NCBI GenBank assembly: GCA_013139345.1
Contig: WTAY01000134.1
Coordinates: forward strand, 1-33,482
Origin: Methylophaga sp.
GTDB lineage: Bacteria > Pseudomonadota > Gammaproteobacteria > Nitrosococcales > Methylophagaceae
Reading direction: 5' to 3'
DNA: 33,482 nt
The notes beneath the pieces are model-generated. The model was not told where the DNA came from and ran no database searches. It saw nothing but the letters and a program-made list of their open reading frames with translations. Shown here piece after piece: positions 11,324 through 20,842 of the stretch; within the stretch, counting starts at the first letter, position 1, and the number at the start of each line of letters is the position of its first letter. Position numbers and translations under genes: made by a program.

Positions 11324-12184
11324 ATGACAACAGATGTAGCCAGCTACAATTTAGCTTTAGCTCCTATTGATAACTTGAGTTCTTACACTCAGGTCGTCCA
11401 TAACACTCCGTTATTAACGGCTGATGAAGAGTACGACCTTGCTACGCGTTTACAACAGCATGGCGATCTTAAAGCGGCACACCGCTTAGTATTGTCACAT
11501 CTTCGTTTTGTAAATCGTATCGCAAAAGGCTATGGTGGTTATGGCTTACCTGTCGCTGATTTGGTGCAAGAAGGTAATATTGGTTTGATGAAAGCGGTTA
11601 AACGTTTTGACCCTGATAAAGGTGTCCGTTTAGTCTCATTTGCTGTTCACTGGATCCGTGCTGAAATTCATGAATATGTGATCCGTAATTGGCGTATTGT
11701 TAAAATTGCGACAACGAAAGCACAGCGTAAACTATTTTTTAATCTTCGTAGTGCTAAAAAGCGCCTTGGTTGGATGAATCAAGAAGAAGTTGTCGCTATT
11801 GCTGAAGACTTAGGCGTTACGACTGAGAATGTGATGGAAATGGAACGTCGTCTAGCTTCTCCTGATGCCACATTTGATCTACCTTCTAATGCTGATGAAG
11901 AAGAAAATAGCTTTTCACCAGCAGCCTATTTAACAGGCCCTGAAAACTCTGACCCATCATTAGAAATAGAACAAATTGATTATGCCGATCATCAAGAGAA
12001 AAAACTGACGAATGCTTTAGCAACATTAGATGATCGCAGTCGTGATATTGTTAGCCAACGTTGGTTAAATGATGAAGGGAAATCGACATTACATACCTTA
12101 GCTGAGCAATATCAAGTATCGGCTGAGCGTATTCGCCAAATTGAAAATAATGCGATGAAAAAACTTAAAGTATTAATGGCCTAA
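11324..12184 (+). CDS. rpoH: RNA polymerase sigma factor RpoH (sigma-32); start refined to 11324
   Basis: [64 protein letters not shown]; atggaggcgacaaatATG gives a GGAGG-like RBS before 11324. The track ORF starts at 11300. Confidence 0.96.
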   Translation: MTTDVASYNLALAPIDNLSSYTQVVHNTPLLTADEEYDLATRLQQHGDLKAAHRLVLSHLRFVNRIAKGYGGYGLPVADLVQEGNIGLMKAVKRFDPDKGVRLVSFAVHWIRAEIHEYVIRNWRIVKIATTKAQRKLFFNLRSAKKRLGWMNQEEVVAIAEDLGVTTENVMEMERRLASPDATFDLPSNADEEENSFSPAAYLTGPENSDPSLEIEQIDYADHQEKKLTNALATLDDRSRDIVSQRWLNDEGKSTLHTLAEQYQVSAERIRQIENNAMKKLKVLMA

Positions 12185-12200
12185 CGTTACAAAGTTACCA

Positions 12201-12239
12201 GACATAAAAAAGCCCGCATTAGCGGGCTTTTTTATGTCT
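12201..12239. terminator. Bidirectional intrinsic terminator between rpoH (+) and fdxA (-)
   Basis: gacataaaaaagcccgc-atta-gcgggcttttttatgtc: GC-rich stem flanked by A-run and T-run. Confidence 0.93.
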
Positions 12240-12252
12240 ATAAATTTTATAT

Positions 12253-12576
12253 TTAGCGTTCAAGTAATGGTGTCTTGCCTGTTTTACCATCCCACTCTTC
12301 AGCATCATCTAATGCATCTTTTTTCTCTGCAATTACTGGCCAAACCCGAGATAATTCTTCATTAATTTGGATAAATTCATTTTGATCTTCAGGTAAGTCA
12401 TCCTCAGAGAAAATGGCTTCAGCTGGACATTCAGGTTCACACAATGTGCAATCAATACATTCTTCAGGATCAATAACTAAAAAGTTAGGTCCTTCGTGGA
12501 AACAATCTACCGGACACACATCTACACAATCGGTATATTTACATTTAATACAGTTTTCAGTGACAACAAATGTCAT
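12253..12576 (-). CDS. fdxA: Ferredoxin FdxA ([3Fe-4S][4Fe-4S], Azotobacter FdI type)
   Basis: [51 protein letters not shown] and a long C-terminal extension. Confidence 0.95.
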   Translation of the reverse strand: MTFVVTENCIKCKYTDCVDVCPVDCFHEGPNFLVIDPEECIDCTLCEPECPAEAIFSEDDLPEDQNEFIQINEELSRVWPVIAEKKDALDDAEEWDGKTGKTPLLER

Positions 12577-12705
12577 GTTTAACTCTCCAAAACAAGCAAA
12601 GTACGAACTCGTACTACAATTTCAAATTGCAATTTTACATGATTTCAATCTAGTCTGGGCAATTTTAAGGTATGATCAATCGTATCTAGCCAAGGAATAT
12701 TAACC

Positions 12706-12999
12706 ATGCGTCGAATTGTGACTATTGCTGTTTTCATTACTGTTTTTGCGATTGGAGCAGCGTTTTCAGCCATTAATACAGATCCAATTGCTGTTAATTA
12801 TTATCTTGGTTCTATTATTGCGCCATTATCAGTGATCATCGTTTTGTCGATCGTAGCAGGCATCATTTTAGGTGCAACAATCATCTTCAGCAGCACCTTA
12901 CGATTACGCTATGAAAACCGCCGACTAAGTAAAAAACTCAAAGTGTCAGAACAAGAAATAGATAGTCTTCGTATCCTACCCATTAAAGATGAACACTAG
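12706..12999 (+). CDS. lapA: LapA domain (DUF1049) membrane protein
   Basis: Two TM helices, NTDPIAVNYYLGS motif, immediately upstream of lapB. Confidence 0.88.
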   Translation: MRRIVTIAVFITVFAIGAAFSAINTDPIAVNYYLGSIIAPLSVIIVLSIVAGIILGATIIFSSTLRLRYENRRLSKKLKVSEQEIDSLRILPIKDEH

Positions 13000-13010
13000 G
13001 CTACTCTGCT

Positions 13011-14192
13011 ATGGAATGGCTTTTCTTCTTACTTCCGCTCGCCGCATTATCAGGTTGGTTGGCTGCCCGTAATCATTACAAAAAACGTTATGCTAAACAA
13101 AGTAGTCCATTTAATCCTGACTACTTTAAAGGCTTAAATTATTTGCTTAATGAACAACCAGACAAAGCCATTGATGTTTTTATTCGCCTATTAGAAGTAA
13201 ATAGTGAAACGGTTGAAACACATTTAGCCCTTGCTAATCTTTTTCGAAAACGTGGTGAAACAGACCGTGCTATTCGCATTCATCAAAACCTCATCGCTCG
13301 GCCAACATTGACGCAACAACAACGTAATCTAGCTCTTGCTGAGCTAGGGCTCGACTATATGAATGCGGGTGTGCTCGATCGCGCTGAACACCTCTTTCTT
13401 GAACTTTTAAATAGTCCCTCTCCTCCATTTCAGGCTTTTGAACAGTTACTTCGTATCTATGAGCAAGAAAAAGACTGGCCCAAAGCAATTGAAATGGCGA
13501 AAAAAATACAAGCTCAAGGTAAGAAAAATCTCGGCCCTGTCATTTCTCAGTTTTACTGTGAACTGGCTGAGAAGACGAGTCAAAACTCAACTAGTACAGT
13601 TCTTGAATTAATCAAGCACGCTCACGCCAATGACCCTAACTGCGTTCGAGCGACATTGATTGAAGCTAATGTACATATTAATGCTAATAAATTTCGCAAA
13701 GCATTAAAATTCTTACTTCATATTGAGCAACAAAATTACCTTTACCTTCCTGAGTCGTTACCACTATTACTTAAGTGCTATCAGCAACTTAATAAGCTGG
13801 ATGCCTTTGAAAGTTGGTTGCATGCCCTACTTAAACGTCACCCCAACATGACAAGCGCTCGAATAATGCTTGCGGATGTCATCCAGCAGCAATATGGTGG
13901 TCAAAAAGCCCAAGATTATTTGCATCAACAACTGCAAGAACATCCATCCATTGAGGGGCTTCACACGCTTATTTCATTAGGTGAGCCGTCAAACCCTATT
14001 CTTGTGCCTTTAATTCAAGGCATAACAACGACATTAGTTCGCAGAGGGCACCGATATACTTGTCCACACTGCGGTTTTTCAGGAAAGAAATTACATTGGC
14101 ATTGTCCAGGCTGTAAACGGTGGGGCACAATTCGTCCTACAGAAATCCACCTTTCCGCTTTAGAAACATTATTGGAGCCATCACATGAGTGA
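13011..14192 (+). CDS. lapB: Lipopolysaccharide assembly protein LapB (TPR + rubredoxin-like metal-binding domain)
   Basis: DYFKGLNYLLNEQPDKAIDVFIRLLEVN, TPR repeats, C-terminal YTCPHCGFSGKKLHWHCPGCKRWGTIRP. Confidence 0.95.
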   Translation: MEWLFFLLPLAALSGWLAARNHYKKRYAKQSSPFNPDYFKGLNYLLNEQPDKAIDVFIRLLEVNSETVETHLALANLFRKRGETDRAIRIHQNLIARPTLTQQQRNLALAELGLDYMNAGVLDRAEHLFLELLNSPSPPFQAFEQLLRIYEQEKDWPKAIEMAKKIQAQGKKNLGPVISQFYCELAEKTSQNSTSTVLELIKHAHANDPNCVRATLIEANVHINANKFRKALKFLLHIEQQNYLYLPESLPLLLKCYQQLNKLDAFESWLHALLKRHPNMTSARIMLADVIQQQYGGQKAQDYLHQQLQEHPSIEGLHTLISLGEPSNPILVPLIQGITTTLVRRGHRYTCPHCGFSGKKLHWHCPGCKRWGTIRPTEIHLSALETLLEPSHE

Positions 14193-14535
14193 TATTTCTA
14201 TCTACCATAATCCTCGCTGTAGTAAATCTCGCCAAACATTAGCTTTATTAGAAGAGAATGGCATTAAAGCAGACGTCATTGAATATTTGAAAACACCGCC
14301 AACAGTTGAATCACTCGGCGATATTCTTGAGCAACTTGGCTTCACAGCTCGCCAACTACTACGCAAAGGCGAAGCTATTTATAAAGAACTGAACTTAAAA
14401 GATGAGACATTGACAGAGAACCAACTGATTCAAGCAATGTGTGAACATCCTAAACTTATTGAACGTCCTATCGTTATCCATAATGGCAAGGCAAAAATAG
14501 GTCGCCCACCTGAATCTGTTCTTGAGATTCTATAA
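14185..14535 (+). CDS. arsC: ArsC-type arsenate reductase (glutaredoxin)
   Basis: IYHNPRCSKSRQTLALLEENG, YLKTPPT, RPIVIHNGKAKIGRPPE. Confidence 0.93.
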   Translation: MSDISIYHNPRCSKSRQTLALLEENGIKADVIEYLKTPPTVESLGDILEQLGFTARQLLRKGEAIYKELNLKDETLTENQLIQAMCEHPKLIERPIVIHNGKAKIGRPPESVLEIL

Positions 14536-15473
<938 letters not shown>

Positions 15474-15536
15474 GCCTCAAAATACATCGCTATAATCGGC
15501 TATATTGAGCAAGTCTACTCTTTTGGGAGAGTTATT

Positions 15537-15767
15537 ATGAGTACAATACCTGCCCTACAATCAGGCATTTCTGGCATTCAATCTGGTATGCAAAGCCTCA
15601 ACCGTAATGCTGCTAAAATCGCTGATGCTAATGCGATTCAGTCCGGCGCAGATCTGACTGAACCTTTGGTTAATATGCTTCTTGATAAACAACAAATTCA
15701 AGCTTCTGCAAAAGTAGTTGAAGCTAGTAGTAATATGATTGGTAGCATTTTAGATATCAAGGCATAG
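15537..15767 (+). CDS. Small protein resembling the C-terminal segment of flagellar rod/hook proteins (FlgC/FlgG-like)
   Basis: N-terminal SGISGIQSGMQSLNRNAAKIAD and C-terminal EPLVNMLLDKQQIQASAKVVEASSNMIGSILDIKA pattern of axial flagellar proteins; good RBS (gggagag). Confidence 0.7.
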   Translation: MSTIPALQSGISGIQSGMQSLNRNAAKIADANAIQSGADLTEPLVNMLLDKQQIQASAKVVEASSNMIGSILDIKA

Positions 15768-15768
15768 C

Positions 15769-16299
15769 ATGCACATTCATGCCACTACGGCATCCCCACC
15801 ATTAGGTACAACACCGACAATACGGGTCAATTCCATTGCCAATAATAACGATGAAACAGTTGAACTATCAGAGCAAGATCTTCAACAAATTCAAGAGCTA
15901 AAATCACGAGATCAGCTTGTACGAGCACATGAGTCCGCCCATATTGCCGCAGGCAGTGGCATTACTCGTGGAGGTGCCAACTTCAGTTTTCAACGTGGCC
16001 CAGACGGTGTTCAATATGCCATCGGTGGTGAAGTCAAAATTGATGCTTCAAAAGTAGCAGGCGATCCCGAAGCCACTTTACAAAAAGCAGAACAAATTCA
16101 AGCGGCCGCCTTAGCCCCTACTCAACCATCAACACAAGATCGTAATGTCGCAGCAAAAGCAGCTCAAATGGCTGTTGAAGCACGAGCAGAAATCAATCAA
16201 CAAGCCACCAGTACTGAAACATCTCAAACGACAATCATATCTTTTGTCGAAAAAGAAGCTGAGGAATTAACAGGGAATCTTCTTGATTTGACCACTTAA
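15769..16299 (+). CDS. SprA-related / putative metalloprotease CJM1_0395-type family protein
   Basis: LKSRDQLVRAHESAHIAAGSGITRGGANFSFQRGPDGVQYAIGGEVKID...AAKAAQMAVEARAEIN; contains HESAH (HExxH). Confidence 0.82.
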   Translation: MHIHATTASPPLGTTPTIRVNSIANNNDETVELSEQDLQQIQELKSRDQLVRAHESAHIAAGSGITRGGANFSFQRGPDGVQYAIGGEVKIDASKVAGDPEATLQKAEQIQAAALAPTQPSTQDRNVAAKAAQMAVEARAEINQQATSTETSQTTIISFVEKEAEELTGNLLDLTT

Positions 16300-16343
16300 T
16301 GCTAAAATAGCAGTCATTCTCCATTTAAATAACTAACACCACA

Positions 16344-17147
16344 TTGGCATCTCACGACTTCCCACCTTTATCTCTAACAGAAATAAATACATTCCTTAAG
16401 CAAAGTACCATTAATAAACTTGATGAAATTCTGATTCATTCCTCAGTTCCATCAACAAATGATGAACTTTGGCAGCGACTCTCTCAGGGAAAAACAACTG
16501 CCGCAGTGTGCCTTAGTGAAACTCAAACAGCAGGCCGTGGTCGTCGTGGTGACGAATGGCAATCCCCCGCTTCTGGCAATCTTTACCTATCCATATCGTG
16601 GCCATTTCCCGCAGAAACAGTACAAAATGGCTTAAGCATTGCGATTGGTATAAGTTTGATAAATATACTCAAATCGGAAGGAATCAATAACTTACAACTA
16701 AAATGGCCAAATGACATTTTATATAAAAGACAAAAGCTAGCAGGAATTCTAGTAGAATCACGCTTCGGTAAAACATTGAATACCGTCATTGGCATTGGCC
16801 TTAACTTTAAGCTTCCAAGTGCCACCAAAAATAAAATACAACAACCAACCACCAGTCTTCAACAGCTTTGTACAGATGTACCCTGTCGAAATAGACTGGC
16901 AGGAAAAATTATTCAAACAATGATTAACACATTAGAACAGTTTCAAACTTCTGGATTACGTGACTTTATTCCACAGTGGTCATCCTATGATGCACTTGCC
17001 GATCAAGCAGTTACCTTAATTGATAAAGATAACCATACACATGTTATTGCTCGAGGCATCAATGAGCACGGCGAACTACAGTATCAACTAGACAATAAAA
17101 TCCACACTCTATCCAATAGCCACGTAAGCATTAGGTTCTCATCATGA
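16344..17147 (+). CDS. birA: Biotin--[acetyl-CoA-carboxylase] ligase, apparently without N-terminal HTH; TTG start
   Basis: SSVPSTNDELWQR, ETQTAGRGRRGDEWQSPASGNLYLSISW, LKWPNDILYKRQKLAGILVES. Confidence 0.93.
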   Translation: MASHDFPPLSLTEINTFLKQSTINKLDEILIHSSVPSTNDELWQRLSQGKTTAAVCLSETQTAGRGRRGDEWQSPASGNLYLSISWPFPAETVQNGLSIAIGISLINILKSEGINNLQLKWPNDILYKRQKLAGILVESRFGKTLNTVIGIGLNFKLPSATKNKIQQPTTSLQQLCTDVPCRNRLAGKIIQTMINTLEQFQTSGLRDFIPQWSSYDALADQAVTLIDKDNHTHVIARGINEHGELQYQLDNKIHTLSNSHVSIRFSS

Positions 17148-18343
17148 AATTATTAGTCGATATTGGTAACACTCGAATCAAATGGGCTCGCATCGAGTCA
17201 GGTCCAATAGATAGCCAAAGCTTTAACCGCAGTAAAACAGGTGTTAAAGCCTCATTGAACAGCCATTGGAAATCATTAGAAGACATCACTTCAGTCCATG
17301 TCTCTAATGTTGCAGGCGACAAAATCGCTCAGCAACTAACTGAATGGGTGGAAAAACAATGGAAGATTACTCCTGTTTTTGTACGCAGTGAGAAGAAACG
17401 CTTTGGCGTCACTAATTCTTATGACCAAGCAGAATTATTAGGTGTTGATCGCTGGTTGGCTCTAATTGCTGCTCGCCAACATGCACGACAAGCAACATGT
17501 GTTATTGACTGTGGTACGGCAATTACCGTTGATATTGTGACTAAATATGGTGCACATCAGGGCGGCATGATCCTGCCCGGCCTCACATTAATGCGCGAAA
17601 CCCTGACAAACAATACCAGCGACTTAAATGAAACGGATGAATCAAGTGACTTTAGAACACTTGCCGTAAATACTCAAAGCGCAATTAAAGCTGGAACCCT
17701 CTACAGTGTTACCGCTACATTAGACCGTATCGTTGATGATCTTAAAGAACAATATAACAACCGTATTCGTTTCATCATTACAGGCGGCGATGCCGAGCTA
17801 TTAAAGCCACTATTACCCTCATTCATTGCTCACTACCCTGATATCGTCTTAAAGGGCTTAGCGTATTATGCTCGCCAAGGTGATCGAAAGCCTAAACCGC
17901 AAGAAACTGTAGATACTACTGAAGTTGTAGAAGTAGCAGAAGTTTCTGAAACGGCAGAAGTTATTGAAACAGCAGAAGCTGTAGAAACAGCAGAAGTTGT
18001 TGAAACAGCAGAAGTTGTTGAAACAGCAGAGGTTGTTGAAACTACAGAAGTTATTGAAACAGCAGAAGTTGTTGAAACAGCAGAGGTTGTTGAAACAGCA
18101 GAGGTTGTTGAAACTACAGAGGTTGTTGAAACTACAGAAGTTGTAGAAACAGCAGAGGTTGTTGAAACTACAGAAGTTATTGAAACAGCAGAAGTTGTAG
18201 AAACAGCAGAGGTTGTTGAAACTACAGAAGTTATTGAAACTACAGAAGTTGTAGAAACAGCAGAGGTTGTTGAAACTACAGAAGTTATTGAAATAGCAGA
18301 AGTTGTTGACGCTGTTGACGCTGTTGACGCTGTTGACGCATAA
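17144..18343 (+). CDS. coaX: Type III pantothenate kinase CoaX with a long repetitive acidic C-terminal extension
   Basis: Complete kinase core (LLVDIGNTRIKWA, GVDRWLALIAAR, VIDCGTAITVDIV, GGMILPGLTLMRETL, FIITGGDAELL, DIVLKGLAYYA) followed by a repeat tail from about residue 256. Confidence 0.95.
   Translation: MKLLVDIGNTRIKWARIESGPIDSQSFNRSKTGVKASLNSHWKSLEDITSVHVSNVAGDKIAQQLTEWVEKQWKITPVFVRSEKKRFGVTNSYDQAELLGVDRWLALIAARQHARQATCVIDCGTAITVDIVTKYGAHQGGMILPGLTLMRETLTNNTSDLNETDESSDFRTLAVNTQSAIKAGTLYSVTATLDRIVDDLKEQYNNRIRFIITGGDAELLKPLLPSFIAHYPDIVLKGLAYYARQGDRKPKPQETVDTTEVVEVAEVSETAEVIETAEAVETAEVVETAEVVETAEVVETTEVIETAEVVETAEVVETAEVVETTEVVETTEVVETAEVVETTEVIETAEVVETAEVVETTEVIETTEVVETAEVVETTEVIEIAEVVDAVDAVDAVDA
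17909..18340 (+). repeat. In-frame tandem array: about 22 x 18-bp units (consensus gttgaaacagcagaagtt, VETAEV) followed by 4 x 9-bp units (gttgacgct/gca, VDA)
   Basis: Counted directly: 18-bp register from 17909 to 18304, then 9-bp units 18305-18340, then TAA. Confidence 0.97.
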
Positions 18344-18389
18344 AGTTTGTCAGACTACATTATCTAATGTAATCTTTCGCATCTAATTT

Positions 18390-18479
18390 GGAGAGCTGGC
18401 CGAGCGGCCGATGGCGCACGCCTGGAAAGTGTGTATAGGTTTATCCCTATCGAGGGTTCGAATCCCTCGCTCTCCGCCA
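18390..18479 (+). tRNA. tRNA-Ser (anticodon GGA)
   Basis: ggagagc...gctctcc acceptor stem, anticodon loop ctGGAaa, long variable arm (tataggtttatccctat), T-arm gagggTTCGAATccctc, encoded GCCA end. Confidence 0.95.
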
Positions 18480-18485
18480 TATATA

Positions 18486-18516
18486 AAAACACCCTCAATT
18501 GAGGGTGTTTTTTTTA
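18486..18516 (+). terminator. Intrinsic terminator after tRNA-Ser
   Basis: aacaccctc-aatt-gagggtgtt followed by T8. Confidence 0.92.
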
Positions 18517-18563
18517 TAATTCATCCCTACTTAAACACATTCCCAATTTCTATCCCCATACAG

Positions 18564-18584
18564 TTTCATTGATTATGGGTATCT
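18564..18584 (+). repeat. Possible solo copy of the 3703/3865 element terminus (TTTCATTGATTATGGGTATCT)
   Basis: 16/21 match to the reverse complement of the left terminus (CTTCATTTATCATGGGTATAA). Confidence 0.4.
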
Positions 18585-18639
18585 AAGTAAAATAGTAATA
18601 GCCAAAGCCCTGAAAAACCCTTAAAATTACGCTTTCTAT

Positions 18640-18751
18640 GGTGACCCGCACTGGTCTCCTCGCGACGATATGTTGGTTAGCCCGTCAGGCCCGGAAGGGA
18701 GCAGCGGAGCCTTCGGACTCGAGCGCCGAGATTTGGCTGGTGTGGGGCATC
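18640..18751 (+). ncRNA. ffs: Bacterial small SRP RNA (4.5S RNA)
   Basis: Conserved apical domain GTCAGGCCCGGAAGGGAGCAGC, plus pairing gtgacccgcac...gtgtggggcat at the ends; upstream of dnaX as often seen. Confidence 0.93.
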
Positions 18752-18820
18752 GCCCAATATGTTTGACCGAATAAAAAATTAAACATTATCGAAACTAGAC
18801 ACTAGGTATCACACCAGCAT

Positions 18821-20503
18821 ATGAGTTATTTGGTTCTCGCCCGAAAATGGCGACCTAAAACTTTTTCTGAAGTTGTCGGGCAACAGCATGTCCTCCGTGC
18901 TTTAATCAATGGTCTAGATCAAGATCGTTTACATCATGCTTTTTTGTTTTCTGGTACCCGTGGTGTAGGGAAAACAACGCTTTCGAGAATTCTTGCAAAA
19001 TCACTCAATTGTGAGCAAGGTGTTAGTTCAACACCGTGTGGTGAATGTCAGAGTTGCCAAGAAGTTGATGCTGGACGTTTTGTTGATTTAATTGAAGTCG
19101 ATGCTGCATCTCGTACTAAAGTCGATGATACGCGTGAACTATTAGATAATGTGCAATATGCTCCAAGCCGGGGGCGATATAAGGTTTATTTGATTGATGA
19201 AGTGCATATGCTGTCAACGAGCAGTTTTAATGCACTTTTAAAAACACTGGAAGAGCCCCCTCCTCACGTTAAGTTCTTATTTGCAACAACAGATCCTCAA
19301 AAATTACCTGTCACGATTTTATCGCGTTGCCTCCAATTTAATTTACGCCGAATAGAACTTGAGCAAATTTCTGATCATCTTGCCATGATCCTCAAACAGG
19401 AAGAGATTACCTTTGAAGCTAATGCGTTAACAGCATTAGCACGCGCTGCAGATGGTAGTATGCGTGATGCTTTGAGCTTATTAGACCAAGCCATTTCTTT
19501 TGGTGCAGGCACAGTTACTGCTGAGCATGTTCACCAAATGCTGGGCACCATTGAACAACAACAGTTATTCCACATTTTGACTGCGTTGATTAATCAAGAT
19601 GGAAAAACGTTATTACAACAGTCTCAGGAACTTTCAGTTCAAGGCCGTGATTTTAACCTTGTACTTAATGCATTGCTCGCACTATTACAACGTTTAGCAA
19701 CACTGCAATTAGTCCCTAACTTAGAAGTAACCGATGAGGATAATAGTGAGCAATTAAGCACTCTTAGCTCTCAAATCAGTCCGGAATCTGTTCAGTTACT
19801 TTATCAAATTGCATTACATGGAAAACGTGATCTTCCGTTTGCAGCCGATCCCAAAAGTGGCTTTGATATGACATTGCTGAGAATGCTAAGTTTTCAGCCC
19901 AAGAAAATCACCACTTCAATAAGGGATGTGGATAATACTCCACCGGTAACAGAGGTACAGCAACCATCGGCACCGACTAGCTCGCCTGTTAGCAAGTCAA
20001 GACCTCACGTTAAGGCATCAGAGCCAGAAAAAGAAAGCTACTCAATTCAGGACTCTGCACCAGCAGTAATTGCTGAAAAGCCACACGCTAAACCAGCCCA
20101 GAATATTGCATTATCAGCTGACAGCTGGACCTCAACCATTGCCAATTTGAAGCTTGCCGCCTTATCGCGTCAACTGGCTAACAATTGTGCATTCATCAGG
20201 TTTGATGATACAAAAATATATTTATCACTTGCACCAGAACTCGCTCACCTTGCTACTGATAAAGCAAAAGAACGACTTGAAACCGCATTAAAACAACATT
20301 TAAATAGTAATGTTTCAGTGGTGATTGAACACAATGATGCTCAACATCAATCAAATCAAACGTTGGCAACGCAACAAGCTGAGCATCAAACAAGCAGACA
20401 ACAACAAGCAGTAGACTCTATTCACAATGATCCTACTGTTGACGCAATAAAACACGTTTTTAATGGCCAAGTCATTGAAAGTACGATTAAACCTATAGAT
20501 TAA
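18821..20503 (+). CDS. dnaX: DNA polymerase III subunit gamma/tau
   Basis: MSYLVLARKWRPKTFSEVVGQQHVLRAL, GTRGVGKTTLSRI, zinc-binding CGECQSC, DEVHMLSTSSFNALLKTLEEPP. Confidence 0.98.
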   Translation: MSYLVLARKWRPKTFSEVVGQQHVLRALINGLDQDRLHHAFLFSGTRGVGKTTLSRILAKSLNCEQGVSSTPCGECQSCQEVDAGRFVDLIEVDAASRTKVDDTRELLDNVQYAPSRGRYKVYLIDEVHMLSTSSFNALLKTLEEPPPHVKFLFATTDPQKLPVTILSRCLQFNLRRIELEQISDHLAMILKQEEITFEANALTALARAADGSMRDALSLLDQAISFGAGTVTAEHVHQMLGTIEQQQLFHILTALINQDGKTLLQQSQELSVQGRDFNLVLNALLALLQRLATLQLVPNLEVTDEDNSEQLSTLSSQISPESVQLLYQIALHGKRDLPFAADPKSGFDMTLLRMLSFQPKKITTSIRDVDNTPPVTEVQQPSAPTSSPVSKSRPHVKASEPEKESYSIQDSAPAVIAEKPHAKPAQNIALSADSWTSTIANLKLAALSRQLANNCAFIRFDDTKIYLSLAPELAHLATDKAKERLETALKQHLNSNVSVVIEHNDAQHQSNQTLATQQAEHQTSRQQQAVDSIHNDPTVDAIKHVFNGQVIESTIKPID

Positions 20504-20515
20504 ACGGGAGTCAAT

Positions 20516-20824
20516 ATGAAAGGCGGAATGGGTAACTTAATGAAGCAAGCACAGCAAATGCAAGCCAATATGGAAAAGGCTCAGCAAGAACTTGCTAATG
20601 TTGAAATCACCGGACAATCAGGTGGTGGTATGGTTAAAGTCGTTATGACTGGTAAGCACGATGTTAAACGTGTAAGCATTGAAGATGCACTACTGGAAGA
20701 CGATAAAGAAATGTTAGAAGACTTAATTGCAGCTGCGGTAAATGATGCTGTTCGCCAAGTTGAGAAAACAAGCCAAGATCGTATGTCTGGCATGCTTCCT
20801 CCTGGCATGAAACTTCCATTTTAA
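20516..20824 (+). CDS. ybaB: YbaB/EbfC family nucleoid-associated protein
   Basis: [38 protein letters not shown], between dnaX and recR. Confidence 0.96.
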   Translation: MKGGMGNLMKQAQQMQANMEKAQQELANVEITGQSGGGMVKVVMTGKHDVKRVSIEDALLEDDKEMLEDLIAAAVNDAVRQVEKTSQDRMSGMLPPGMKLPF

Positions 20825-20842
20825 GCTGATTACTCCTAAGTC

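Noticed and set aside
17909-18304. Hexapeptide repeats as a left-handed beta-helix (acyltransferase-type hexapeptide)
   Set aside because: The phase V-E-T-A-E-V does not fit [LIV]-[GAED]-x-x-[STAV]-x because the fifth position is Glu; not claimed without structure prediction.
17909-18340. Tandem array as a CRISPR
   Set aside because: No unique spacers; units are contiguous 18-bp repeats kept in a protein reading frame.
18390-18479. tRNA-Ser as an integration site for a mobile island
   Set aside because: Downstream sequence is a normal terminator followed by ffs and dnaX; no integrase or repeat of the tRNA 3' end seen.
19237-19243. Slippery heptamer T TTA AAA in the dnaX reading frame
   Set aside because: It encodes the conserved LLKTLEEPP ATPase motif and a -1 shift there would terminate after about nine codons within the ATPase domain, giving no sensible gamma subunit.
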